Shown: positions 7,788-17,125 of the stretch, in pieces | How the letters are laid out: each line of letters starts with the position of its first letter | How positions within the stretch are numbered: the first letter of the stretch is position 1 | Origin: Bdellovibrionales bacterium | Lineage (GTDB): Bacteria; Bdellovibrionota; Bdellovibrionia; Bdellovibrionales; UBA1609 | Reading direction: 5' to 3' | Assembly (NCBI GenBank): GCA_016714165.1 | Contig: JADJNU010000001.1 | Location: 1,426,001-1,490,000, forward strand | DNA: 64,000 nt | Notes under the pieces: model-generated | What the model was told of the DNA's origin: nothing | Seen by the model: only the letters and a program-made list of their open reading frames with translations | The model's database searches: none | Position numbers and translations under genes: made by a program

Positions 7788-9374
7788 TCATGGCTTGCGG
7801 GATCGCCACCCAGAATCAGGCACGAGCGACATCGCGTATTCTGAAATAGCAGTAATCGATAAACTGGGATTGACTCCTAGGTTGGCAGAAATCACCGATG
7901 CATCTAGCACATAAAAATTATCATAGCCATTGAGCTGAAACTTGTCGTTGATCACGCCAGTTTCTATTTCAGATCCCATCGGACAGCCTCCCAATATATG
8001 TGCGGTGGAGGGCAAATTATAGAACACCTCGTGAATGGCGTTCACGGAAAGTCCATTCACCTTTCTCGAAAATCTATGCATGACCTCTTGACCAACCTCG
8101 ATATAAGTGGGAACAGCCAGACCTTTAGCCTCTCGCATTTTCATATTCCAACCAAAAATTGACTTTTCTAGAACCATTTTCATCGAGCTATCAATTGTCT
8201 GCATCACTAAAAAGAATACAGATGTTTCTGCAAATCTCCGAACGAAAAAATACCTCATCGCAGAGAGGGGGTTTGATAAAATCTGCGCCAAACATTTTAA
8301 GATTCGGACTGGAGCCGGCCCAGGTCCTGCGGCCAACACCCCTAGACGACCCATCAAACCGCTGCCGTTAGGATATTTGCAAATCTCAATAAATGTTTTG
8401 TCGTCGGGGTGAAAGACAGAGGAGATCGCCACGCCATTGTTCAGCTTACGATCAGCCAATGCTGTCCCACACAAAGACTCAGAATTGGTTCGAAGATCTC
8501 CACCCAAATGATCTGAAACTTTTGGCAGCGTTTGAAACTTATATTTTTGCTCTAACAATATCTTCATCGTTCCTAAAACGCCAGCTGAGAGAACAACACC
8601 TTTACTGCGAAAAATATCCGTCTTCCAAATTTTCCAACTGGTGCTTTTTCGAGTGTGAATCCAGTATTCATCGCCTTTAATCTCAATTTTAGTCACCAAA
8701 GTTTCAGCTCTGATTTGACAACCCTTCTTCTGTGCCAAATAAAGATAATTCAAATCCAAAGTGTTCTTGGCCAAATGCTGGCATCCTACCATGCAGCCCG
8801 CACATTGGGTGCAGGGCTTTCGCAATGGACCTTCGCCATCAAAATAGGGGTCAACTTGCTCATTTGATTCTGAAAAATAGACTCCGACCTCGACCGGAGC
8901 AAACGTGTGTCCCATTCCCAAATCTGTGGCGACTTCATGAAATATTTGATCTTCGACGTGCAACTTCGGAACAGGAACGGTTCCCAACATCTTTCTTGCC
9001 AAGGCAAAAAATGGCTTTAATTTTTCCTCCCAATCTCCGAATCGCACCCAAGAACCTTGTCGAAAAAACTCTTTATCGGGATACATATGGGTGTTGGCGT
9101 AAACAAGACTACCTCCCCCAACCCCAACTCCGCTCAAAATAAAAGCTTTGTTAAAAAAGTGAATTTGCTGAATCCCAAAGCATTTTAAGAGTGGCCACCA
9201 GAGATATTTTTTAATATGCCAATTGCTCTTTGCGAAATCCTCGGCCCTAAATCGTTTCCCCTTTTCCAAAACGAGAACAGAATATTTTTTTTCAATGAGT
9301 CTCAGTGAGCTCACACTCCCACCAAAGCCAGAGCCTATCACTATGTAATCAAAAATCGGATGACTATCGGCCAT
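7788..9374 (-). CDS. GMC-family FAD oxidoreductase (cholesterol-oxidase-like)
   Basis: 528 aa. The N-terminal FAD-binding motif is IVIGSGFGGSVSSLRL (residues 11-26) with the following acidic LVLEKGKR strand; VGVGGGSLVYAN (about 83-94) is the second flavin contact. The GMC C-terminal domain carries STAHILGGCPMG and ends with NLGVNPSLSITA. Residues 188-198 hold the cysteine cluster CTQCAGCMVGC (C-x2-C-x2-C-x3-C), seen in ChoD-like GMC proteins and possibly a metal or iron-sulfur site. The family oxidises alcohols, including sterols; the substrate here is unknown. No signal peptide. Stand-alone gene, convergent with the radical SAM region. Confidence 0.9.
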   Translation of the reverse strand: MADSHPIFDYIVIGSGFGGSVSSLRLIEKKYSVLVLEKGKRFRAEDFAKSNWHIKKYLWWPLLKCFGIQQIHFFNKAFILSGVGVGGGSLVYANTHMYPDKEFFRQGSWVRFGDWEEKLKPFFALARKMLGTVPVPKLHVEDQIFHEVATDLGMGHTFAPVEVGVYFSESNEQVDPYFDGEGPLRKPCTQCAGCMVGCQHLAKNTLDLNYLYLAQKKGCQIRAETLVTKIEIKGDEYWIHTRKSTSWKIWKTDIFRSKGVVLSAGVLGTMKILLEQKYKFQTLPKVSDHLGGDLRTNSESLCGTALADRKLNNGVAISSVFHPDDKTFIEICKYPNGSGLMGRLGVLAAGPGPAPVRILKCLAQILSNPLSAMRYFFVRRFAETSVFFLVMQTIDSSMKMVLEKSIFGWNMKMREAKGLAVPTYIEVGQEVMHRFSRKVNGLSVNAIHEVFYNLPSTAHILGGCPMGSEIETGVINDKFQLNGYDNFYVLDASVISANLGVNPSLSITAISEYAMSLVPDSGWRSRKP

Positions 9375-9517
9375 AGAGATTATTAAATCCCCTCACCCGA
9401 TAGAAGATCAAGGCCTAAAATGTACAGGGTTTTACCCAACAAGCAGATAAAACCATATTGACCCATAACTGCAAAGCCCGCGTTAGTCCACGCAAAGACC
9501 AAGGATTTCCAAAACCC

Positions 9518-12088
9518 TCACCGTCCCGTCGGCCACGTTTCAGGAAGCAGTCCCTTTTCGTAAGCAACAGGCAAGGCCCTGAGCGGGCTTGTCCTATCAA
9601 CGAACACAAAGGCATCATAACGATGAGAGAGCTCCGTCGGAACATAGTTTCTGCCATGAGATTCAAAAACGGGTTGATAAACAACCCCTACCGCTCGATG
9701 GCCTTTGCGTAAACTCAACGAGTCTTCACCGTTCATCACAACGTAAAATTGAGGGGCCTCTATTTGCTCAGATGCTTTGTGAAAGTAATCTTCATAGCTG
9801 CTGTTTACAGCTGGAGGAAGTTTCATGATTTCAGGTTTGGCTTCCCAAGCTCGCCCCGCCAAAACCTCTCCCTGATAGGTTCCAAAGCCTATCAATACCA
9901 CGTTATCCATCCCATATCTCTCTCTGGCGAGCCCACCCAAATTGACGTATCCCTCTCTAACCATATCGGTTGCATGATAGTCGCCTATGTGAGTGTTATG
10001 GGCCCAAACAATGGCCTTCGCTCCTTCGCCGTGATAGCGCAAAAGCGCGTCCAAAGAATCCATCATGTGTTCATCACGAATATTCCAGGACTCAGCTCCC
10101 CCAATCATCATGGCCCGATAGTATTTTTCCGCGTTACGAACTATTTTGGCATTTTGCTGAACATCAAAAAGTTCATGTTCATATAGACGAGTTTCTTCAA
10201 GTCGAAGTCGTAAAATATCACGCAAACTCCGAGTTATTTCCTTTTCGCATCCTGCCGGCCACTTCATCAGGGATTTGGCATATTCCTTTTCATTTCGGCT
10301 ATAAAAGTCGAAACAAGAATAGGATTCCAAAACACGCTTTTCCAATTCCGGGTCGAGTCTTTTTGCATGGGATCTGACTCGATCTAGAGACTCATAAAGT
10401 GAATAAACGTCAAGACCATAAAATCCTGCGCCACGACCCCTCATCCATTCAACCAGATCAGCCACTTGTTCATTAGCCCACATCCAAGTGGGCCACCTGT
10501 TAAAATCATGCATGACTTCCTCAGCACTTTTTCCGGCTCGTAGCTGAACATATTGATTGAGGCGATAGCAATCCGGCCAGTCTCCTTCAACGGCTACGAA
10601 ACTGAAGCCATAATCTTCTATTAAATTTTGCGAAATAACTTTTCTAATTTGATAAAACTCCTCTGTGCCGTGGGTGGACTCACCGAGCATGACCACTCTG
10701 GCCTGGCTTATTTTTCTTAGGAGTGGGTGATAGCTTTCCTCCGAGGTTATGGAATGAGCCAGACTTGAAATCTTTTGCACGACAGCTTCATGAGGTTTTG
10801 CGGTGAGGTCGATACTTTCTTTGGTCAAAGTATTTAAAAACCAATCTCCCGCGTATTCGACGACCTCATCAATGGCCCCCGGCTCATCAAATAAATGCGT
10901 CGCCCCAGGAACAATGACCAACTCGCAATGCTTCAGATGTCTCTTGGCTTGTTGATTTAACTCAATAACAGCAAAATCACTTCCGCCGACGATAAGAAGT
11001 GTTGGACACTGAACCTGGCCTAAGGCTTCTTCTGCCAAATCAGGCCTGCCACCACGACTCACCACCGAAGAAATACTCCTCTCCTTGGAAGCCGCAACAA
11101 GAGCTGCGGCCGCCCCAGTGCTCGCACCAAAATAACCGATTGAAAGCGACTTCAATGTGGCATTATTTTGAATCCACTGAGTGGCGATTTGAAGCCTTTC
11201 ACTCAACAGCGGAATGTTAAACACCTGAGACCGATCCTCCGCCTCTTTAAAGGTTAAAAGATCAAAAAGAAGAGTGGCGAAGCCCAATTTATTGAGGGCC
11301 TTTGCGACAAACTGGTTGCGTGGGCTTTTATGGGAACTGCCGCTTCCATGGGCGAAGATCACAACCCCCTTTGGTTCTCTGGGAACCGAGAGGTCACCAG
11401 ACAGACTGAATTTTTGAACGGGAATCTTAACGGTCTTAGAACTTTCTTCTGCCTGAATCTTCCCAGCCAGAATATTGGTAACAACCTCATCAGTGACCTG
11501 TGTGAAATCTTCGTACCACTGCCCCACCGAAAAAAACGGCTCTGGAATTTGCAACACGACAATTTGGTCAACCTTGGTCTTAAACGAATCCACTGCGGAT
11601 CGAGAAGCCACAGGCGCAGCGATTATGATCTTCTTGACTTCCCTGCGTTTTAAAAATTCAACGGCTGCATGCATGGTCATCCCCGTAGCCAAACCATCGT
11701 CTACCAGAATGATCGTTTTGCCCTTTACGGCTAACGGAGCACGTCCATTGCGCCATTTGCTTGTTTGCTCCATGATTTTCTTTCGGGTCTTCTCAGCCAA
11801 ATCGTGAAGTTTCCTCTTTTCAAGACCAAGGAAAGAGATGGATTCTTGATTCCAAATTGGATGTTCGTCCTCAGATACTGCACCAATTGCAAATTCGGGC
11901 TGATCAGGCGCCCCAATTTTTTTAACTAACAAGACATCCAAAGGAAGTTTGAGTTCTTTTGCAATCTCCCAAGCGAGTGGGACACCCCCTCTTGGAAGTG
12001 CAAGAATGGATGCCTTTTTCCAATCTGCGTCTTTAAGTTTTTCAGCTAGTAACTGACCAGCAGTTTCGCGATCTTTTAAATTCTTCAT
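9518..12088 (-). CDS. Three-domain fusion: phosphoribosyltransferase, alpha/beta hydrolase, erythromycin-esterase family
   Basis: 856 aa. Residues 1-210: type I phosphoribosyltransferase, with LPRGGVPLA and the PRPP loop ILVDDGLATGMT (127-138). Residues about 220-420: dienelactone-hydrolase-like alpha/beta hydrolase with nucleophile Ser323 (GASTG), Asp371 (GGSDFAV) and His398 (GATHLF). Residues about 430-856: erythromycin-esterase fold with GESTHG (Glu470, His473) and WAHNTHIGD (His696, His700). Pairwise fusions of these domains are known in actinobacteria (mycobacterial Rv0571c: PRTase-hydrolase; Rv2030c: PRTase-esterase, from memory); here all three are in one chain. It should not be read as macrolide resistance: the fold is broad and mostly of unknown substrate. 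Cytoplasmic by absence of a signal. Start ATG 12088, GGGGTGG just upstream. Confidence 0.9.
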   Translation of the reverse strand: MKNLKDRETAGQLLAEKLKDADWKKASILALPRGGVPLAWEIAKELKLPLDVLLVKKIGAPDQPEFAIGAVSEDEHPIWNQESISFLGLEKRKLHDLAEKTRKKIMEQTSKWRNGRAPLAVKGKTIILVDDGLATGMTMHAAVEFLKRREVKKIIIAAPVASRSAVDSFKTKVDQIVVLQIPEPFFSVGQWYEDFTQVTDEVVTNILAGKIQAEESSKTVKIPVQKFSLSGDLSVPREPKGVVIFAHGSGSSHKSPRNQFVAKALNKLGFATLLFDLLTFKEAEDRSQVFNIPLLSERLQIATQWIQNNATLKSLSIGYFGASTGAAAALVAASKERSISSVVSRGGRPDLAEEALGQVQCPTLLIVGGSDFAVIELNQQAKRHLKHCELVIVPGATHLFDEPGAIDEVVEYAGDWFLNTLTKESIDLTAKPHEAVVQKISSLAHSITSEESYHPLLRKISQARVVMLGESTHGTEEFYQIRKVISQNLIEDYGFSFVAVEGDWPDCYRLNQYVQLRAGKSAEEVMHDFNRWPTWMWANEQVADLVEWMRGRGAGFYGLDVYSLYESLDRVRSHAKRLDPELEKRVLESYSCFDFYSRNEKEYAKSLMKWPAGCEKEITRSLRDILRLRLEETRLYEHELFDVQQNAKIVRNAEKYYRAMMIGGAESWNIRDEHMMDSLDALLRYHGEGAKAIVWAHNTHIGDYHATDMVREGYVNLGGLARERYGMDNVVLIGFGTYQGEVLAGRAWEAKPEIMKLPPAVNSSYEDYFHKASEQIEAPQFYVVMNGEDSLSLRKGHRAVGVVYQPVFESHGRNYVPTELSHRYDAFVFVDRTSPLRALPVAYEKGLLPETWPTGR

Positions 12089-12428
12089 AGACCACCCCGG
12101 TATCCCTTAATTCAAACACGCCGCCATCAACTCAAGGAGCAGATTTCATGCCATCAGCAAGTGCGGTAAATTCGTTCCCTATTCGATCTGAGGAACATCA
12201 AAGGATGCGGTGCGGGACATTTTGAGCAATTGAAAGTGGATCGAGTCCCAAAATGAATTCATTTATTGAATTGATGTAGTGATTTCGCATTCCCATTTTC
12301 CTTTTTTTATAAAACTCGTACCACCGCAGGCAATCATTCATTTTTGCTGTTCCAATCTGAGACAAAAATGGCAAGCCTCTTTGGCGGATTCTTATTACTG
12401 TGCGAGAATGTCAGGATGAGGGTCGTTC
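12089..12428. other. Divergent intergenic region without recognised elements
   Basis: 340 bases between the fusion gene (minus) and the lipoprotein gene (plus). It must hold both promoters, but no clear -35/-10 pair, operator or RNA structure stands out. Confidence 0.4.
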
Positions 12429-12938
12429 ATGACGAAGGTATCTAGATGGCTGATTCTGATTGTAACAACAATTCCAATGCTTCTCAGTTTTCAGAATTGC
12501 GGAGATAGATATTTACCCAAGGTTCACATCGCTTCGCAAAAATCGGATATCAAGTTTTCAAAATTGAATGCTGTCAGAAAAGTCGAGGCCAATTGCCTTT
12601 CAGGCTCTTCCTACCTGTGTCGAATCAATCGTTATTCTCCAGGACTTGCCGATGGCCGCCGTGTCAATCACGTTTGTGTTTCAGTAGAGAATAATGAAGT
12701 TTGCGTTGATGGAGATGACTGGAGTTATGATTCGTCTGAGGCCCTCCAATTTTGTCCAGATTGCTCCGCTGCCGATGGCCTTCCTGGAGGACGATATGAT
12801 TACGCAGAGATTGCCTGTTCCTTTGGAGATGAGGCGAAAATCTATTCGCGCGCAGAAAGCTCCGAGGCGAAGATCGAAGAGTACTTGAAAACGTCCGTAG
12901 AGCTGTGTCTATTTGAGGCAAGGCAACAAATACGTTAA
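12429..12938 (+). CDS. Hypothetical cysteine-rich lipoprotein
   Basis: 169 aa, not recognised. The N-terminus is a signal peptide (WLILIVTTIPMLLSFQNCG) whose Cys24 in FQNC could be a lipidation site although the box is not canonical. Six or more further cysteines in the mature part (SYLCRI, VCVSVENNEVCV, FCPDCSA, IACSF, ELCLF) imply disulfides in the periplasm or outside. GAGGG lies seven bases before the ATG. It is 51 bases upstream of the LPMO-like gene and may be co-transcribed. Confidence 0.6.
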   Translation: MTKVSRWLILIVTTIPMLLSFQNCGDRYLPKVHIASQKSDIKFSKLNAVRKVEANCLSGSSYLCRINRYSPGLADGRRVNHVCVSVENNEVCVDGDDWSYDSSEALQFCPDCSAADGLPGGRYDYAEIACSFGDEAKIYSRAESSEAKIEEYLKTSVELCLFEARQQIR

Positions 12939-12989
12939 TTGTTGAGGTAAATACTTGAGCATTTGCCAGGAAACGACGAAGAGGCTATT

Positions 12990-13712
12990 GTGAGACTATT
13001 GTTATTTTTCTTTCTCTTCGCTCTTGCTCCCATCGACAGTCACGCACATGTGGCTCTGACATCTCCCACTCCACGACCCGGCACCACAGATAGCACGAAG
13101 ACAGCTAACTCTACAACCAATCCCTGTGGCGGCGTTAACAGAGGGGCAAATTCAGTTACATTTGCGGCAGGATCTAATTTGACATTCTCATGGAGAGAAA
13201 CAATCGAGCACCCTGGAAGATTCTTGGTGCAGTTCTCACCGGCGAATGATCAGTCCTTTGAACTTCCTGCCAACGAACTCTTTCGCAAAGAGGACACAGA
13301 GACCAGGGGAACCCATTCAGCGACCGTAAAGCTGCCAAATACAGCCTGCGAAGCCTGCACACTCAGGTTGGTTCAAGTAATGGATGACCAACCCGGAGAA
13401 CTCTACGTCAATTGCGTGGACATTCGCTTGACCTCTTCATCTGAAACGGCTCCACCCAATTCGGGATCGCCAGAAAACACAAGCCAGGCCTCACAGGGGG
13501 GAAGCGATGGTGGAAAGACTAAAATGCCGGCTGGTTGCGCGCTCGCCTCGGGGCGACTCAATCAAATTGGAGACAATCGGCCAACCGGTGGGGGGCATTT
13601 CGGAAACCCATCTTGCGGCCTCATCACTCTTATGTTATGGACTTTGCCACTCCTCGCCTTGCTGATGCTGAAGGTGCAATCAAGAAGATTTCGATTCACA
13701 CGTCAGCAGTAA
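12990..13712 (+). CDS. Polysaccharide-monooxygenase-like secreted protein with C-terminal membrane tail
   Basis: 240 aa from GTG 12990 (GAGG five bases upstream; TTG 12963 is an alternative). The signal peptide ends SHA, and cleavage leaves His20 as the first mature residue (HVALTSPTPRPG), as in copper-dependent lytic polysaccharide monooxygenases, where His1 is half of the histidine brace. A second His is at IEHPGRF. The following beta-sandwich has conserved cysteines (NPCGGVN, CEACTLRL, YVNCVDI), resembling the SCE4755-type LPMO-like proteins of myxobacteria. A Ser/Gly-rich linker and a C-terminal hydrophobic helix with an Arg-rich end resemble a MYXO-CTERM-like sorting tail. Likely surface-anchored; copper activity is inferred. 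Confidence 0.7.
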   Translation: MRLLLFFFLFALAPIDSHAHVALTSPTPRPGTTDSTKTANSTTNPCGGVNRGANSVTFAAGSNLTFSWRETIEHPGRFLVQFSPANDQSFELPANELFRKEDTETRGTHSATVKLPNTACEACTLRLVQVMDDQPGELYVNCVDIRLTSSSETAPPNSGSPENTSQASQGGSDGGKTKMPAGCALASGRLNQIGDNRPTGGGHFGNPSCGLITLMLWTLPLLALLMLKVQSRRFRFTRQQ

Positions 13713-13759
13713 TACCGACTCTTGCACTTCAAAAAATATAAGAGTATGTAGTATGACTA

Positions 13760-15139
13760 ATGAAAATTGGAAAACGGGTTCTCATCACCGGAGCCACTGG
13801 ATTAGTCGGAGTCGAGCTTTCCAAGGCCTTGATTGCCGCGGGATATGATTTGGTTATTCTTGGACGGCGACAGGAAATGGAATTTAGGCAGTCCTTTACT
13901 CTGCCTTGCGAATACCATGTTTGGAACGATTCCTCTCTCACTTTACCTCCCAAGGAAGCACTCAATGTTGATTACGCCATCAACTTGATGGGCGAATCCA
14001 TAGCCAAAGGACGGTGGACAAAATCACAAATGAAGCGAATTTGGGATTCAAGAGTCCCTTCAACGAAAAATCTCGTGACTGCACTCAACCAGCACACACC
14101 TCATCTATCAGCTTTCATCTCGGCTTCTGCGATTGGCTTTTATGGCGATCGGGGCGACGAAATCTTGTCAGAAAGCACTGGGCCTGCAGATGATTTTATG
14201 GCCCGCCTTTGCGTCGATTGGGAGGCGGCTTCAAGAAAAATTCAATCTCGTTGCGTTCAAATTCGCATTGGTCTCGTGTTGTCCAATAGGGGCGGAGCTT
14301 TGGCCCAATTGGCTCCCCTATTTGAGAATAATCTGGGAACAACAATCTCTGACGGGCAACATTGGCTCAGTTGGATTCACATCGACGATCTCGTAAATAT
14401 TATTCTCTTCGCTTTAATAAATGAAGAAGCGAGAGGACCAATCAACGCTGTAAGTCCCAATCCTGTGACCAACGCAGAATTCACGAAAGAGCTTGCGCGT
14501 GCCTTAAAGACAAAGGCCCTTTTTAAAGCACCCTCATTTGCCCTTAAATTGGTTCTTGGTGAAATGGCCAAAGTCATACTTAGCAGTCAGAAGCTAACAC
14601 CATCAGTCCTTACGAGCTTTGGATTCACGTTTGAATTTCCAGAAATCGCCGATGCACTCCAAAATTTGTACAGCTGGAAGCGTTCAAGGCATGATCGTTT
14701 GTTTCAGGCAGAACAATGGGTCCCAAAGTCCAGGGAGTTTGTCTTTGGTTTTTTTGCGGACGAGAGAAATCTGGAAGAATTGACTCCAGACTTCTTGGAT
14801 TTTCATATTGTCGGAAAAACAACTGAGCAAATTTCAGAAGGAACTCAAATCGAATACAGGTTAAAAATACACGGAGTTTCAACTCGGTGGAAAGCCCAAA
14901 TCACCTCTTGGCGTTTTGGGGAAGAGTTCAAGGATATCCAGATTGTGGGCCCATATAAGGTCTGGGAGCACAGGCATATGTTTTTTGATTTAGCCGGGGG
15001 CACTCTATTGAAAGATCAGGTTGTGTATCAGCTTCCGTTGGCGAAGATTGGCGGAAATATTTTAGGACCCCTCATAGCGCGAGATATTGTGAGAATATTT
15101 GAGTTTAGGAAGTTAAAAATAATTGAAAGTTTCAGATAG
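13760..15139 (+). CDS. TIGR01777-type SDR epimerase-like protein fused to an SRPBCC domain
   Basis: 459 aa. Residues 1-295 match the YfcH/TIGR01777 short-chain dehydrogenase-like family: nucleotide-binding VLITGATGLVGVELSKAL, INLMGESIAKGRWT, SASAIGFYGD, and the C-terminal DUF1731 part. Residues about 305-459 are an SRPBCC (START-like) hydrophobic-pocket domain, from QWVPKSREFVFGFFADERNLEELTP. This order, epimerase then SRPBCC, occurs in other bacteria. The function of the family is not established; a cytoplasmic role on small hydrophobic ligands is inference. Ribosome binding site weak. Confidence 0.88.
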   Translation: MKIGKRVLITGATGLVGVELSKALIAAGYDLVILGRRQEMEFRQSFTLPCEYHVWNDSSLTLPPKEALNVDYAINLMGESIAKGRWTKSQMKRIWDSRVPSTKNLVTALNQHTPHLSAFISASAIGFYGDRGDEILSESTGPADDFMARLCVDWEAASRKIQSRCVQIRIGLVLSNRGGALAQLAPLFENNLGTTISDGQHWLSWIHIDDLVNIILFALINEEARGPINAVSPNPVTNAEFTKELARALKTKALFKAPSFALKLVLGEMAKVILSSQKLTPSVLTSFGFTFEFPEIADALQNLYSWKRSRHDRLFQAEQWVPKSREFVFGFFADERNLEELTPDFLDFHIVGKTTEQISEGTQIEYRLKIHGVSTRWKAQITSWRFGEEFKDIQIVGPYKVWEHRHMFFDLAGGTLLKDQVVYQLPLAKIGGNILGPLIARDIVRIFEFRKLKIIESFR

Positions 15140-15260
15140 GTTTGATAGTTCAGATTCTGACCCGGACATTTCCGGCGTCTGTTCCCAAAAAAAATCGAAT
15201 GGTGTGGCGAACTTCACTTTTTTGGAGACGAATGCCCACTAGGTTTGAGATACTCCTGCC

Positions 15261-16352
15261 ATGAGCTCCGCCGACCAATTGTTTACCTTACTGTCGTTGT
15301 TTCTTTCCGCAGTTTTGATTCTGGTCCTTACTGCCGTACTGATCGGATCAAAGGTCCCACGGCTTTCCACAACTCTTTTGCTCTCGCTCATTTGCTGCCG
15401 ATTCCTTTCCCAGCTTTCGATCACTATGTATGTGAATGAACCTCTTATTCTTCTGTGGCCAAGTCTTTATCGATCAGCCTATCCATTTGAATTGTCTTCC
15501 CCACCATTACTTTATCTTTATGTTTGCTCGCTAACTAAAAGTGCTTTTCGATTGAAGGACATTCATTGGTATCATGGCATTCCATTTCTCATCGGTTTGG
15601 CTTGGTACTTATTTGGCACTCTTATTCCACTTCAATTATCTCTTGATAAGTATCTCAGATACTTTGTCGGATTTATCCTGATGATTCCCTATTTGTGGAA
15701 TACGAGGCAACTGATCACTGAAGTCAAAAATCAAGCAAAAAATCAAAGATCCAGTCTTGTTGAATTGCATTTACCATGGCTATATTTTTTGCTGAACGTC
15801 TGCTATCTCTCAACATTGCTCACTTTTTTTGATCTCTTGACGGGACCAGATATTCAACTCTGGATATACGGCGGAGGAATAACCAATCTCGCCCTTTTGG
15901 GTCTCACATACTATGGGCTTAAAGCCTCAGACTTTTTCGAGCTTGATGTCAAACCACCTCCTCACGACACTACTCAACTTAATTTAGAGGAGTTGACGTC
16001 ACTGAGCTCAGCTCTGCTTAAGCTCTTAAAGGAAAACCATCTTTATCTCACGCCGCAGATTCGACTGGCCGATATCGCCTCCAGAATGGGAATAAAAAGC
16101 TACAAACTGTCTCAAGTGATCAATCAAGGGTTGAATACCAATTTCTATGACCTCATCAATGGCATGCGCATTGAGCATGCATTGCGTTTGATGCATGATC
16201 CAACGAATGACCATTTAAATCTACTCGGAATTTCCATGGATTGCGGATTTAATTCCAAATCGGTTTTTAATGACTATTTTAGGCGAAAAACGGGAATTAC
16301 CCCTTCCAAATTTCGTCAGCTGAGGTCAAATTTGCCTGAATCCTTGAGTTAA
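15261..16352 (+). CDS. Membrane-embedded AraC-family transcription regulator
   Basis: 363 aa. The first 230 residues contain six or seven hydrophobic helices (about 8-30, 38-58, 82-96, 104-124, 132-148, 170-192, 200-218). The C-terminal 100 residues form the two-helix AraC/XylS DNA-binding domain: RLADIASRMGIKSYKLSQVIN, then ISMDCGFNSKSVFNDYFRRKTGITPSKFR, the family signature. Regulators of this design sense membrane or lipid-soluble signals. No target can be named; the next gene downstream is a receiver-domain protein 71 bases away. Confidence 0.9.
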   Translation: MSSADQLFTLLSLFLSAVLILVLTAVLIGSKVPRLSTTLLLSLICCRFLSQLSITMYVNEPLILLWPSLYRSAYPFELSSPPLLYLYVCSLTKSAFRLKDIHWYHGIPFLIGLAWYLFGTLIPLQLSLDKYLRYFVGFILMIPYLWNTRQLITEVKNQAKNQRSSLVELHLPWLYFLLNVCYLSTLLTFFDLLTGPDIQLWIYGGGITNLALLGLTYYGLKASDFFELDVKPPPHDTTQLNLEELTSLSSALLKLLKENHLYLTPQIRLADIASRMGIKSYKLSQVINQGLNTNFYDLINGMRIEHALRLMHDPTNDHLNLLGISMDCGFNSKSVFNDYFRRKTGITPSKFRQLRSNLPESLS

Positions 16353-16423
16353 GGCGACCGGACTGCCCAATACCGACGACTGCTACGAAAAAATTCATAT
16401 ACTGCCTTCACTAGGAGGCTAAT

Positions 16424-16806
16424 GTGAAGACAGAAACTCAACACAAAATTCTACTGGTGGATGATGATCATCTGTTTTGTGAGATGGCTTCAGACCTGAT
16501 TTTCCATTTTATTGGAGCCAGAGTGAGAGTGGCCCACAATGGAGCTGAAGCAGAGGACATCGTCAAAGATTGGTGCGCAGACGTAGTTATCACCGATACC
16601 AACATGCCAATTAAAAATGGAGTAGAACTCATTCGACAGGTACATTCAAATTACCCCAAATTGTGATATTTTCATTCTTTAACGGACTTAATGGCTCGTC
16701 AATCACCGCCAAAGATATCGAAGCACTTGGAGCCTTTATGGTTTTGAGTAAGTTCGAACTCTGCTCGCGATTACTGCCAGCACTGAAGCAAATTATTGAC
16801 CTATAA
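16424..16806 (+). pseudogene. Response-regulator receiver protein, single frameshift
   Basis: The first 80 codons encode a CheY-like receiver: ILLVDDDHLF (acidic pocket), phospho-acceptor Asp in VVITDTNMPIKNG. The frame stops at 16666, but the next frame continues directly as QIVIFSFFNG...GAFMVLSKFEL, holding the conserved Lys, and ends at 16806. One added C in the run CCCC at 16654-16657 would restore a 127-aa stand-alone receiver. GTG start with AGGAGG five bases upstream. Either a real frameshift, a slippery contingency site, or a homopolymer sequence error. Confidence 0.85.
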
Positions 16807-16843
16807 AACAGATCTCATCACAACGAAACTTTCTCGCCTCCTA

Positions 16844-17125
16844 CTATTTTGATTCGTCTGGAGTATTTGTCACGCTATGTGTGACGTCGCGGATGTGCTG
16901 GGCACCGAAGGATTGACTGTCACTTTGCTCCCTCGATAATTGCCTCCTTGATTTTACGACTCTCCATCCCGCAATGAACGCTGGCAAGAGAATCCACCAG
17001 TATCCACGAATTGCCAGAACGAGAAATTGAATCAATCGAAGAATAAGAGGAAAAAATCGAACGGAAATAAAAACAACCAAAGCCAATATCGCATATCGAT
17101 AAATTCCGCTCCCTAGAGATTTCAT
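16844..17125 (-). CDS. Small membrane protein paired with SPFH protein
   Basis: 93 aa, not recognised. Two hydrophobic helices (about 9-27 and 30-58), then a basic KSRRQL stretch and a polar tail. Its ATG overlaps the stop of the SPFH gene (ATGA at 17122-17125), so the two are translationally coupled and probably act together at the inner membrane. It is shorter than, and lacks motifs of, NfeD partners. Confidence 0.65.
   Translation of the reverse strand: MKSLGSGIYRYAILALVVFISVRFFPLILRLIQFLVLAIRGYWWILLPAFIAGWRVVKSRRQLSREQSDSQSFGAQHIRDVTHSVTNTPDESK

Noticed and set aside
9518..12088. Macrolide resistance gene
   Set aside because: The esterase-family domain is part of a fusion and the family is mostly not involved in resistance.
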